42,522 nucleotides of DNA from Acidobacteriota bacterium (GTDB lineage: Bacteria > Acidobacteriota > Thermoanaerobaculia > Thermoanaerobaculales > Thermoanaerobaculaceae). The position numbers and the translations under genes are program-made. The notes below the pieces were generated by a model that did no database searches, was not told the DNA's origin, and saw nothing but the letters and a program-made list of their open reading frames with translations. This document shows positions 24,668-31,910 of the stretch, one piece after another (position 1 is the first letter of the stretch; each line of letters starts with the position of its first letter). Location: NCBI GenBank assembly GCA_003158745.1, contig PMLC01000046.1:28943-71464 (forward strand), read 5' to 3'.

Positions 24668-26035
24668 CTACGTCGCAAGCCTTCGGATCGCCGCGAGGGC
24701 CAACAGGGCCAGGAGAGCCCCAAACATGATCATTGCCCACCCGGAGAGCGTGGGGATGCCCCCGGACAGGGGGGGAGCGGTCACTACCGTGTAGTCCTGG
24801 CTCACCTGGCAGCCGTTGGCGTCCTTGGCCGTGATCGTGAAGCTGTAGATGCCGGCGGTGGTGGGAGTTCCCGACAGGTTGACCGTCTTGATAGCCGGGG
24901 GGGTTGCCGGATTGAGCCCGAGGCCGGGAGGCAGCGAGCCCGTCACGGTGTAGAGGTACGAGTCGGGGCTACTGCCGCTCGCGGTGATCGGCTGGCTATA
25001 GAGAGTGCCCACCACTGGGTTGGGGAGCGTGGCGGGAAGGATCGTCAGAGTCGGACAATTCACCGCGTTGACCGTGATGGTGTAGACCCTGAATCCCGTG
25101 CAGGCGTTGGCGTCGGTGGCGGTGATCGTGAAAATCCACGTGCCGGACGTGGTCGGCGTCCCGGAAAGGACACCGCCGGGGGTGAGCGTGAGGCCGGGAG
25201 GAAGCGAGTTGGGCGGCACCGCAAACGTGTACGCCCCGGTGCCCCCCGTTGCGGTGATCGTCTGGCTGTAGAGCACACCTATTTTCCCGGTGGGCAGGGT
25301 GGCCGGGTTCACCGTGATTGTCGGGCAGATCGTGGCGCAGACGCTGACGGTGTTGGTGTCCAGCGTCACGGCGCCATTCCGCGCCAGAACTCTCCCGGAA
25401 ACGCCGGCGCTCGTATTGAGGGTGATGCTCGTGAGCGCGAGAATGCTCCCTGCGAACGTCGTGCCCGTACCGAGAGTCGCTGAGCTGCCTACCTGCCAGA
25501 ACACATTTTTCCCGCTGCAGTTCGAACCTCCATTGTTGATGAAGCGAACAAGCGAGTCGCTCGCGGTCGTGAGCGTGCTCCCGATCTGGAAAACGAAGAC
25601 CGGACTCGCGCTGCCCTGGGCATCGAGAGTGAGCGTCCCCGTCAGTTGAGCCGACGTCGAGAAGCAATAGGAGCCTGGCGTGAGCGTCATTCCACCGAGA
25701 TCCTGGCCTGTCAAATTGGTATCGCACGCCTGGCCCGCGAGGACGTTGTACGCAACGACGAGATCGCTCTGAGCCTGTAGCGCGACGGCGTCACCTTTGT
25801 GCGTCGTTCCGTTCACAGTCCCGGGAGGAAAACCGGTGATCGCGAGACCCGGCCAGACTCCCAGATCTCCGGTGAGGACGCTCGAACCGGTATTCGTCAC
25901 CGTCGAGCCACCCAGGACCGCAAAGGTCTGCGTCGTACCGAGCGGTGGTGCGGTGGCGGCCAACACCGGCCGAGCGCCGCAAAGAAACACTGCGAATGCC
26001 ACGGTTGCCAAGAGCTTCATATGCTTGAGGTTCAT
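24668..26035 (-). CDS. DUF3494 (ice-binding-like) surface protein with Ig-like domains and IPTL-CTERM
   Basis: A 455-residue exported protein. Signal peptide about 1-26. A DUF3494 domain runs to about 230; it has FAVLGGSTVTNTGSSVLTGD, LTGQDLGGMTLTPGSYCFS, FVFQIGSTLTTAS, and NVFWQVGSSATLGTGTTFAG. Two putative Ig (He_PIG-like) domains follow (about 235-320 and 325-415), each with TLPTGKIGVLYSQTITA-like and SLPPGLTLTPGGVLSGTPTTSG-like signatures. The C-terminal IPTLSGWAMIM, hydrophobic helix and RRL are an IPTL-CTERM sorting signal. DUF3494 is the fold of many ice-binding proteins and surface adhesins. The IPTL-CTERM implies processing by an exosortase-type enzyme, not encoded here. GGGGAG stands seven bases before the ATG. 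Element g lies about 130 bases upstream. Confidence 0.9.
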   Translation of the reverse strand: MNLKHMKLLATVAFAVFLCGARPVLAATAPPLGTTQTFAVLGGSTVTNTGSSVLTGDLGVWPGLAITGFPPGTVNGTTHKGDAVALQAQSDLVVAYNVLAGQACDTNLTGQDLGGMTLTPGSYCFSTSAQLTGTLTLDAQGSASPVFVFQIGSTLTTASDSLVRFINNGGSNCSGKNVFWQVGSSATLGTGTTFAGSILALTSITLNTSAGVSGRVLARNGAVTLDTNTVSVCATICPTITVNPATLPTGKIGVLYSQTITATGGTGAYTFAVPPNSLPPGLTLTPGGVLSGTPTTSGTWIFTITATDANACTGFRVYTITVNAVNCPTLTILPATLPNPVVGTLYSQPITASGSSPDSYLYTVTGSLPPGLGLNPATPPAIKTVNLSGTPTTAGIYSFTITAKDANGCQVSQDYTVVTAPPLSGGIPTLSGWAMIMFGALLALLALAAIRRLAT

Positions 26036-26166
26036 GTTGGCTCTCCCCCTTCCCTGTTATCGATCGGGCGAAACCCCCGAGTCCACACCTAACCGTTTCG
26101 GGGCCGTTCCCACGCGAATATTGGTTAATTTTAACATGCTGCCCTGGCCCGAAATTCGAGTCAATC

Positions 26167-26211
26167 GTAGTCTCTACCTGGTGGCAACGCTAGAATGCAG
26201 GTAGAAACTAC
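26167..26211 (-). promoter_or_regulatory. Cassette element g (diverged): two perfect dyads upstream of the DUF3494 gene
   Basis: Minus strand: box A GTAGTTTCTAC (26211-26201), 23 nt, and box B GTAGAGACTAC (26177-26167). Both are perfect GTAG-N3-CTAC dyads. No TAGATT follows at 25 nt. A TAAAAT lies at 26133-26128, 33 nt from box B, inside an AT-rich stretch, so the promoter spacing differs from the other copies. Confidence 0.65.
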
Positions 26212-26233
26212 GCACACGGTGTGCCGGCACCCC

Positions 26234-27088
26234 TCACCGCGCTAGGAGCCTGTCGGGGAAACGCTCCTGGCCGGCCGCTCGCGGCCGGTCGGGCCTCACG
26301 AGCAAGAACCCGCCGAGGAGGAGGACCCAGGCCATCACGTAGGCCCAGATCAGGAACAGCACCACACTGCCGAGCGTGCCGTAGAGCTGCGCTGCCTTCC
26401 AAAGCACTGGGACGGCGAGGGAGAACCCCCGGCTGGCGCCGATCCAGCCAAGGGAGGCCAGCAGCGCGGCCAGTGCCACGCGCAGCCGGCTCGCCCGCGT
26501 GCCGATGACCACGCGGTAGGTCAGGTAAATCGCGCCGAACAGAACGGCCACGATGAGGAGCGCCCTCAGCGCCGCGAAGGCCGACAGCGAGAGCTCCGAC
26601 AGCTTAGGAAGACGAAGCAAGCCGCGCTCGATGGCAGGCGCTACGAGGAGGAATAGCGCCGTCGCCACCAGCGCCACGATCCAGACCACGAGCAGCAGTA
26701 GCGACCTGGCGGCCGAGCGCCAGGCCTTCACCGGCCGGCGGACCTCGGTGGAGACCATCGTGCCGAGCGAGCGCATGCACACCGACATAAAGCGAAACGA
26801 GGTCCAAAGCGCCACGACGAAGCCGACCGTCAGCCACCCCTGGCTGGCCGAGGAGCGCGCCCAGCCCAGCACCTCACCGGGGGCGACATGAGAAGCGGCG
26901 GGCAGCACGCCGCGCAGTACCTCCTCGATGGACGCGCTCAAGTCGAGGGGAAGCCAGCGGCTGACCAGCGCGATCGTGACGCCGACCAAGGGCACCAGCG
27001 ACAGCGCCAGGTAGAAGGCCATCTCGGTGGCGCCACTGTCCGCCAGCGCAAGCTCCGCTGCTACCGCCTTTGCCCTGACCCAGGCCAT
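26234..27088 (-). CDS. YihY/BrkB-family inner-membrane protein
   Basis: A 284-residue protein of the YihY/virulence factor BrkB family (once wrongly called RNase BN), with about six helices. The family's N-terminal ATEMAFYLALSLVPLVG is clear, then SQGWLTVGFVVALWTSFRF and, late, AQLYGTLGSVVLFLIWAYVMAWVLLLGGFL. The function is not established. The ATG at 27088 has no ribosome site, and TATAAA lies ten bases upstream, so a leaderless transcript is possible. The gene ends just before element g. Confidence 0.85.
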   Translation of the reverse strand: MAWVRAKAVAAELALADSGATEMAFYLALSLVPLVGVTIALVSRWLPLDLSASIEEVLRGVLPAASHVAPGEVLGWARSSASQGWLTVGFVVALWTSFRFMSVCMRSLGTMVSTEVRRPVKAWRSAARSLLLLVVWIVALVATALFLLVAPAIERGLLRLPKLSELSLSAFAALRALLIVAVLFGAIYLTYRVVIGTRASRLRVALAALLASLGWIGASRGFSLAVPVLWKAAQLYGTLGSVVLFLIWAYVMAWVLLLGGFLLVRPDRPRAAGQERFPDRLLAR

Positions 27089-27201
27089 ATTAACTCTGTT
27101 TATAGCACGCCCCGTTGCGAGAAAGCCCTACGCTCGCCTGCCACGCGCCGACAGGCCAACGCTCGTGCAGGCACCGGCAAGGGCGCCGACAAACCGACCG
27201 G

Positions 27202-27277
27202 GTAGTTCCTACCTAACTCTCGGCTTGACTCCCGGGTAGAAAGTACGCATCCCGATAGAGGGCCAGAACAGTAGATT
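27202..27277 (+). promoter_or_regulatory. Cassette element c: promoter before the methyltransferase operon
   Basis: Box A GTAGTTCCTAC (27202-27212), 23 nt, box B GTAGAAAGTAC (27236-27246), 25 nt, TAGATT (27272-27277). The leader TTCGAGATGTGCTCGGGAAAGG matches those of elements a and e and runs into an ATGAAACGCGT start identical to the first 11 bases of the BON gene. Confidence 0.82.
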
Positions 27278-27307
27278 CGAGATGTGCTCGGGAAAGGAAG
27301 GCATTCC

Positions 27308-27382
27308 ATGAAACGCGTCGCCCTCGTTCAGGGTGGTACTCTGCTCGGTGTCCCGGACAAGCTGCGACAGCCGCGAAGGTGA
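27308..27382 (+). CDS. Orphan 24-residue leader peptide (duplicated signal-peptide start)
   Basis: The frame starts at ATGAAACGCGT, directly after the conserved cassette leader and its GGAAAGGAAGG ribosome region. It encodes MKRVALVQGGTLLGV then a basic tail, and stops three bases before the methyltransferase ATG. The first 48 bases align without gaps to the BON lipoprotein start (41502 downwards); by hand count 32 of 48 match, including the GGTGTC block. So it looks like the start of an exported-protein gene whose body is gone. It may now serve only to load ribosomes for the next gene, or it may be unused. Translation is inferred from position and ribosome site. Confidence 0.5.
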   Translation: MKRVALVQGGTLLGVPDKLRQPRR

Positions 27383-27385
27383 GGC

Positions 27386-28204
27386 ATGACTGACTTGCGC
27401 GTGCGAGTTGAGGAACACAACCATCAGGACATGCCTGCGGGTGCTGTGCGCCGGGGACGACCAGCATCACATGGGTGCGGAGTTCTCCGGCGGGTGATGC
27501 GCCTGGCGTCAACGATAATCGCGATGGCTGGGTGGCGACTCGAGCACCTCAACGCGGTGTGGGTGACCGGGAGCGTCGCCTCCGTCTTCCTCGCCCACGT
27601 TCTCATCAACCGCGCCGACTGGCGACTTACTCTGCCCTACTTCCTCTTCACGCTCGTCTTCTACTACGGTGGAAACGCGGCGATTCTCAGATCAGACCTT
27701 CCCGCCCGCGCCATCGCTCGCCTCGGCGAGGAGCGCGCTTTCCGGGCGTACGAAACCCTGGCCGGACTCATGTTCCTCAACCAGGGACTGGGGGTCGGCT
27801 GCATGGCGGCGCTGCACGCTCCGAGGTTGGAGCAGGCGGTGCCCGCGCCTCTCGTTCTCGCCGCAGGTGTGGCGCTGTTCGTGGTGGGCCTGGTTGTCAA
27901 GCTGTGGGCCACGCTCACTGTGGGCGTGGACGTGTACTACTTCCGCGACATGTTCCTCGGGCGCCCGGTGGCCCCCATCTGTGACGGCGGACCCTATCGC
28001 TTCCTGCGCAACCCCATGTATTCGGTGGGGCAGCTCCAGGGATACGGTTATGCGCTCCTCTACGGCTCTCTCCCCGGTTTCGTCGCCGCTGGTGCGGGCC
28101 ACCTGCTCATCTACGCGTTCTACGTCATGGCCGAACGCCCGTTTGTGCGGAGAGCGTACATTGCGCCTTGCCCGGACCAGACGATCACATCGGCACCGCA
28201 ATGA
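27386..28204 (+). CDS. PEMT/ICMT-like integral membrane methyltransferase
   Basis: A 272-residue membrane protein with about five helices. The C-terminal catalytic region is typical of the phospholipid/isoprenylcysteine methyltransferase superfamily: GGPYRFLRNPMYSVGQLQGYG (about 209-229, the RHPxY-type SAM site read as RNPMY) and a later AERPFVRRAY with the conserved Glu. It may methylate a lipid amine or a thiol at the membrane. The ATG at 27386 follows AGGTGAGG and the leader stop; the first 37 residues look non-conserved, so Met38 (27497) or Met47 (27524) could be the real start. It overlaps the next gene by four bases (ATGA). Confidence 0.8.
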   Translation: MTDLRVRVEEHNHQDMPAGAVRRGRPASHGCGVLRRVMRLASTIIAMAGWRLEHLNAVWVTGSVASVFLAHVLINRADWRLTLPYFLFTLVFYYGGNAAILRSDLPARAIARLGEERAFRAYETLAGLMFLNQGLGVGCMAALHAPRLEQAVPAPLVLAAGVALFVVGLVVKLWATLTVGVDVYYFRDMFLGRPVAPICDGGPYRFLRNPMYSVGQLQGYGYALLYGSLPGFVAAGAGHLLIYAFYVMAERPFVRRAYIAPCPDQTITSAPQ

Positions 28205-30183
28205 AATCTCAGCCATCGCGAAGCGTGTCGTCGTCAAGAACGCTGGGCCGAACGGCCACGCGCAGAGGCTGCACCGCTTGGGCCACCGCACTCCTTCCGA
28301 CTCTTGCCATGACACCCGCGCTCGCACAGGCCCCGGCGTTGCCGGCCGCTCCGCCTGCGGTGGTGACAGTCTCACCCTCGGAGCCGCCCCTGGAATCGGG
28401 CTCACAGCCGGTGCTCGACCAGATCGCCGCGTGCGTCGACAGCGGCTCGTTCAATCTCGAGATCGAGCTGCGAACCGGGCGCGTGCAGGTAGCTGATGGG
28501 TGGAAGTTGAATGTCGTCGGAACACCGACGGCAGCCCTCGTTGCCACGGCAGTCGGAGGGCACGTCAGCCGCCTCGACCTTGCGGTCAACGGTGGCGCGC
28601 TACTCCTCGAGGGGGATCACCTGCGGCCTCAGGTTCTCATCAAGAGCCTTCGCTTCGAGGAGGGAAAGGGAATCACCAAGGCCAGTTACCGGGGCCGCGG
28701 CATCTGGAGACCCATCGTTTGGCTGTTTCGGGGTCTGGCCCGATCAGCCTTGCGCAAGCTCGAGTTCCGAACCGACATCTTGTCAGTCTTGCACGGCGAG
28801 GTCCTGGACGCCAAGGGAGCTGCGGCGCCCGCGGCGACCGACAAGGCCCCACCTCCTCTGACTTCTCCGGCTCCTTCGCCGCCTTCCGGCCCCGCCTTCA
28901 TCGACCTTGTCAGAGAGGTGCGTATCCACGACTCGGAGTTCGTGGCCTATGGCGGCCGCCCCTTGAACCTTGGCAAGATGCTCGAGCTCCACACCGCATC
29001 GCAGCCGAGGGAAGGCACGCCTGTGCGCGTCGCGATCGCTGCGGGCCTCTTGCGGCCGGCTTGGGAAGGCCGCCTGGAGCAGTTCGAGGTTGCGGGCCGG
29101 GTCGATGGAGAGATCGAGAATGGCGCCATTGCCTTCGTCGGGAGCCGTTGCGCTTTTTCGCACGGCGAGATGACGGAAGGCGCGTTCCGGGTCGCATCAC
29201 GCACCCACGGCACCCTCGATGTGACGATCTCTGCCGCCGCCCTCGCCGTCGATCTGACGGCAGGCGAGCTCCGCCTACCGGGCGGCCCGAGAGTCAACGT
29301 CGAGGCGCCCTCGCATTTCCTCGTCCGGAATTTGCGGCTGCAGCCGGAGGGGCAGTACTCCGGGATCGTCGACGCAGAGCTGTTCGGCAAAGCGGGCGGG
29401 ATCGAACGGGGCGGGGTCGTCGTCTCGTTGAGCACCGTGAAGTTACGAACGAGCGGGACAACGGTTGTCGACGGGCGGGCGACGGGCGATGTGGAGCTGG
29501 AATCCGAGTACCGCATGGCCTACCCGCTCGTGGTGCGCTATCCCGTCTCGCAAGTCGGCGAACGGTGTGTCCAGCTCCTCTTTCAGGGGTCTTTCGCGAC
29601 CAAGCTTCACCTCCAGGACGCTGGCAGCGGCGAGGAAGGCACCGCCACGGGAGAGTACCGGTTCACGGTGCCGTGGCCCCCCGTCGAGCAGGCAGCCTTC
29701 GAGGTCCTGCGCGCCAAGTGGAGTCAGGACATCCCGCCCGTCATCCGTAAGGTGGGCGTCGTCATCGAGCCGCGGCGCTTCGGTCCGTGCGGCGGAAACT
29801 GCTTCCTGGTCAGTCTTGACGTGACGGTGGAGAAGAAGGAGGGCAAAGGTCGTCTCTTCCGTCAGATCTGCGACACGCAAGGGAAAGCGGACCTCGTTGT
29901 CGATGCGGCGAGCCGCAGGTTCCTCCTCCGCAACGTGAGGATCGAACCGCGATGCCGGGGCATCGTCGGTTGGGTCGTGAACTTCATCGGGCCGCTTCTG
30001 ACGAAGACCTACACGGACGTGACGTTGTTCCAGATGCCCGAGGACCTTCCATTCACGATCGAGTCGGTCGGCAGTGGTGCTGACTGGCTCGCCATCGCGG
30101 GCAAGGTCGCCTGGGCGGCGAAGGCGCCCGAAGTGCCGTCAAAGCCGTTGCCTCAGTGCGTACCGGTTTCTCCGACCCCGTAG
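28201..30183 (+). CDS. Large exported protein of unknown function
   Basis: About 660 residues, starting at the ATG that overlaps the methyltransferase stop. A long basic n-region precedes a hydrophobic stretch and an ALAQAPA cleavage site, so export to the periplasm is likely. The rest is beta-rich with repeated amphipathic strands (LDLAVNGGALLLEGDHLRPQVLI; LDVTISAAALAVDLTAGELRLPGG), a Pro/Ala linker (about 215-240), and near the end LLRNVRIEPRCRGIVGWVVNFIGPLL. The alternation recalls AsmA-like or lipid-transfer proteins, but I do not recognise a family. There is no ribosome site of its own, so translation probably depends on coupling to the membrane methyltransferase, which suggests a shared lipid or envelope substrate. 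Confidence 0.75.
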   Translation: MKSQPSRSVSSSRTLGRTATRRGCTAWATALLPTLAMTPALAQAPALPAAPPAVVTVSPSEPPLESGSQPVLDQIAACVDSGSFNLEIELRTGRVQVADGWKLNVVGTPTAALVATAVGGHVSRLDLAVNGGALLLEGDHLRPQVLIKSLRFEEGKGITKASYRGRGIWRPIVWLFRGLARSALRKLEFRTDILSVLHGEVLDAKGAAAPAATDKAPPPLTSPAPSPPSGPAFIDLVREVRIHDSEFVAYGGRPLNLGKMLELHTASQPREGTPVRVAIAAGLLRPAWEGRLEQFEVAGRVDGEIENGAIAFVGSRCAFSHGEMTEGAFRVASRTHGTLDVTISAAALAVDLTAGELRLPGGPRVNVEAPSHFLVRNLRLQPEGQYSGIVDAELFGKAGGIERGGVVVSLSTVKLRTSGTTVVDGRATGDVELESEYRMAYPLVVRYPVSQVGERCVQLLFQGSFATKLHLQDAGSGEEGTATGEYRFTVPWPPVEQAAFEVLRAKWSQDIPPVIRKVGVVIEPRRFGPCGGNCFLVSLDVTVEKKEGKGRLFRQICDTQGKADLVVDAASRRFLLRNVRIEPRCRGIVGWVVNFIGPLLTKTYTDVTLFQMPEDLPFTIESVGSGADWLAIAGKVAWAAKAPEVPSKPLPQCVPVSPTP

Positions 30184-30207
30184 GATGAAACTGGTCGCAG
30201 AGCATGG

Positions 30208-30228
30208 GCCGCCGCGGAGGTCGGCGGC
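30208..30228 (+). terminator. GC hairpin after the exported-protein gene
   Basis: A perfect 7-bp stem (GCCGCCG / CGGCGGC) with a 7-nt loop lies 25 bases after the stop of the exported-protein gene. No T-run follows. It may reduce read-through from the methyltransferase operon into the sigma gene. Confidence 0.35.
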
Positions 30229-30309
30229 GGATACTCTGAGACGAACATCTCACCGGTTTCCATGACGCAGGTCGCCGCCGTGTCTGCCGAGTGACGTCAG
30301 GTCGAGTGC

Positions 30310-30385
30310 GTATTTTTCACTCAGGGGACCGGTTCTGGCCCGGGTAGTAAGTGCGCTTGTCGATGCAGTTTGAGCGAACTACGGT
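30310..30385 (+). promoter_or_regulatory. Cassette element h (degenerate box A): promoter of the ECF sigma gene
   Basis: Box B GTAGTAAGTGC is at 30344-30354, with TACGGT exactly 25 nt downstream (30380-30385). At exactly the box A position, 23 nt upstream, is GTATTTTTCAC (30310-30320), which keeps 8 of 11 bases of GTAGTTTCTAC. Transcription should start near 30392, about 20 nt before the GTG start of the sigma factor. Confidence 0.68.
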
Positions 30386-30413
30386 GCGTTAGCTTGACAG
30401 TCTGGAGGCTGAC

Positions 30414-31082
30414 GTGAGCGAGCAAGGTGTCTGGAACTTCGATCTCGGAGAACTACCCTACCAAGCGCAGCTGCAGAAGACGGCACTCCGCCTTGCCCGC
30501 AGCGCGGATGGCGCAGAGGATCTGCTTCAGGACACCTACCTCAGAGCCTTCAGCCACTATGGGACCTTTCGCCCCGGCACCAACCTCAGGGCGTGGCTGT
30601 TTCGGATTCTCAAAAACACGTTCATCAACGAGTATCGGCGGCGCCAGAAGGCGCCGGCCCTGGTGGCCTTCGAGGACATCGAGGAGACTCTGGAGTCGGC
30701 GCTTGCGCCATGCCATGGATCGGTGACCCGCACTCCCGAGGACGAGGTCGTCGAAGCCTCGCTCGATTGCGAGGTGCAGCGGGCGTTGGCGGGACTCCCC
30801 CCCGCCTTCAGAGTCGTGGTCCTCCTCGCCGACATCGAGGGCCACGCCTACAGAGAGATCGCCACGATCCTCTCAATTCCGGTCGGGACCGTCATGTCGC
30901 GCCTCTATCGCGGACGCCGTCTTCTCGAACGGGCGCTGCTTTCCTTCGGTGTGCGCTACCACTACCTGATTCGCAAACCGCGCAGGCTGCGCTCGAGGGG
31001 CCTCGATATCGAGCGACTCTTCGGTGTCGCTGCCGCACCGGGCGGACATGGGAAGAACATCGGCCGGGTAGTTCCTACCTAG
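30414..31082 (+). CDS. ECF-type RNA polymerase sigma factor
   Basis: A 222-residue group 4 sigma factor. Region 2 (about 12-80) has AEDLLQDTYLRAFSHYGTF and GTNLRAWLFRILKNTFINEYRRR, close to the RpoE/SigR style. Region 4 (about 123-172) has LPPAFRVVVLLADIEGHAYREIA and PVGTVMSRLYRGRRLLERAL. A 45-residue basic tail follows, longer than usual. The start is GTG at 30414, five bases after GGAGG. No anti-sigma gene lies next to it, unlike most ECF loci. Its last codons (GRVVPT) are written by box A of element d, so the coding end and the next promoter are interlocked. Its promoter carries element h. Confidence 0.92.
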   Translation: MSEQGVWNFDLGELPYQAQLQKTALRLARSADGAEDLLQDTYLRAFSHYGTFRPGTNLRAWLFRILKNTFINEYRRRQKAPALVAFEDIEETLESALAPCHGSVTRTPEDEVVEASLDCEVQRALAGLPPAFRVVVLLADIEGHAYREIATILSIPVGTVMSRLYRGRRLLERALLSFGVRYHYLIRKPRRLRSRGLDIERLFGVAAAPGGHGKNIGRVVPT

Positions 31083-31143
31083 TCTGCGGCTTTGCTCCCG
31101 GGTAGAAAGTGCGCTTCACGGCGGCGGGCCGGAAGGCTACGTT
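31068..31143 (+). promoter_or_regulatory. Cassette element d: promoter before the coiled-coil protein and glucan synthase genes
   Basis: Box A GTAGTTCCTAC (31068-31078) lies inside the last codons of the sigma gene. Then 23 nt, box B GTAGAAAGTGC (31102-31112), 25 nt and TACGTT (31138-31143). The leader TTTGAGACGCGGTCCGGAAAGG matches elements a, c and e, and continues into a leader frame at 31174. Confidence 0.82.
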
Positions 31144-31173
31144 TGAGACGCGGTCCGGAAAGGGCGGTTCCCC

Positions 31174-31278
31174 TTGACACGTGCAGTCGTCGCAGCTGGA
31201 GATTTCCCGGTCGGTGTCGGGCCACGCCCCGACCGCGGATCGCGTTGGGAACCGGGCGAGGTGCCGCGGTGGACGTGA
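31174..31278 (+). CDS. Orphan 34-residue leader frame (duplicated signal-peptide start, TTG)
   Basis: TTG at 31174 stands exactly where the ATG of the other cassette copies stands. The 34-codon frame begins LTRAVVAAGDFPVGVG. Its first 48 bases match the BON lipoprotein start at 33 of 48 positions by hand count, including CGGTCGGTGTCGGG. The stop (31276-31278) overlaps a GTG at 31275 (GTGA) that is in frame with the next gene. As at 27308, the body of the exported gene is missing and the leader now ends at the start of an unrelated gene. Whether it is translated is not known. Confidence 0.42.
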   Translation: MTRAVVAAGDFPVGVGPRPDRGSRWEPGEVPRWT

Positions 31279-31859
31279 ACGATCGCATCCGCTGGGAAGT
31301 GCAATGGCACCCCGCCAACGGCGCCAGGATCCGTCGCCTGAGGATCACCTCGCGCGGCGTCCGGCGCCTGATCTTCGCTCTCGGCATCGTCGTTTGGGTC
31401 GTCCTCGCCGGCGGTTTGCTGGCCGGTTTCGAGGGGCTTCTGGCCCGCTCCGCAATCGACTCGGCAAGGCGCCAGAACACGGCCCTGATGGTGCAGCAGG
31501 AAACCTTGCGCGAGCAGGCATTCGACCTGGCCGTGCGGTTGTCCGAGGAAATCGAGCGGGGACGCGGGACGGCCCGATCGGCCGGCGTTCCGGGCCATGC
31601 CTGGGAAGGTCGCCGCCCCCGCCCGCCGGCGAGAGACGCAGGGAGCGATACCATTCTTGCCTGGCTTTCCGAGCAGGGTGCACGGTTGGAAGCGGTCGGG
31701 AACGAACTGGCGGCGGCCCGGGCCGAGGTGGGATCGAAGCAAGCGTCCGTCCCGGTCCCTGCAGCCATAGGGATCGTGCCCGCGGGCAACGCGGCGATGC
31801 TCCAGGTGGCGGAGTTGGGGTCGGGCAAGCGACAGGAAGCGGCGCCGGCGAAGCGCTGA
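31269..31859 (+). CDS. Membrane-anchored coiled-coil protein, like an M23 peptidase N-terminus without the peptidase
   Basis: A 196-residue protein. A short basic cytoplasmic start (RIRWEVQWHPANGARIRRLRI) is followed by one membrane helix (LIFALGIVVWVVLAGGLLAGF), a coiled coil (about 60-105), a Pro/Arg-rich linker, and a second short coiled coil (AWLSEQGARLEAVGNELAAARAEV). This layout is that of the N-terminal part of membrane-anchored M23 (LytM-type) peptidases, but the HxxxD/HxH peptidase domain is absent. It may be a truncated gene or an adaptor. The start is GTG 31269 (GAGG upstream) or GTG 31275, overlapping the leader stop. It sits 51 bases before the glucan synthase start and is probably in its operon. 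Confidence 0.65.
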   Translation: MDVNDRIRWEVQWHPANGARIRRLRITSRGVRRLIFALGIVVWVVLAGGLLAGFEGLLARSAIDSARRQNTALMVQQETLREQAFDLAVRLSEEIERGRGTARSAGVPGHAWEGRRPRPPARDAGSDTILAWLSEQGARLEAVGNELAAARAEVGSKQASVPVPAAIGIVPAGNAAMLQVAELGSGKRQEAAPAKR

Positions 31860-31868
31860 CGACTCCAT

Positions 31869-31883
31869 AGGAGGTGACCACTG
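31869..31883 (+). promoter_or_regulatory. Strong ribosome site facing an in-frame CTG codon of the glucan synthase
   Basis: AGGAGGTGA is a near-perfect anti-SD match. Six bases after GGAGG is CTG at 31881, in frame with the glucan synthase and giving ten extra residues ([10 protein letters not shown]). The ATG at 31911 has no ribosome site of its own. Initiation at CTG is therefore a real possibility. Confidence 0.5.
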
Positions 31884-31910
31884 TTCGGACGGCGCCGGCC
31901 CGAAACGGCT

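Noticed and set aside
22962-30199. 15-base identity TGAAACTGGTCGCAG at about 22963 and 30185
   Set aside because: It is isolated, with no extended similarity and different contexts; chance in a 42-kb GC-rich window cannot be excluded.
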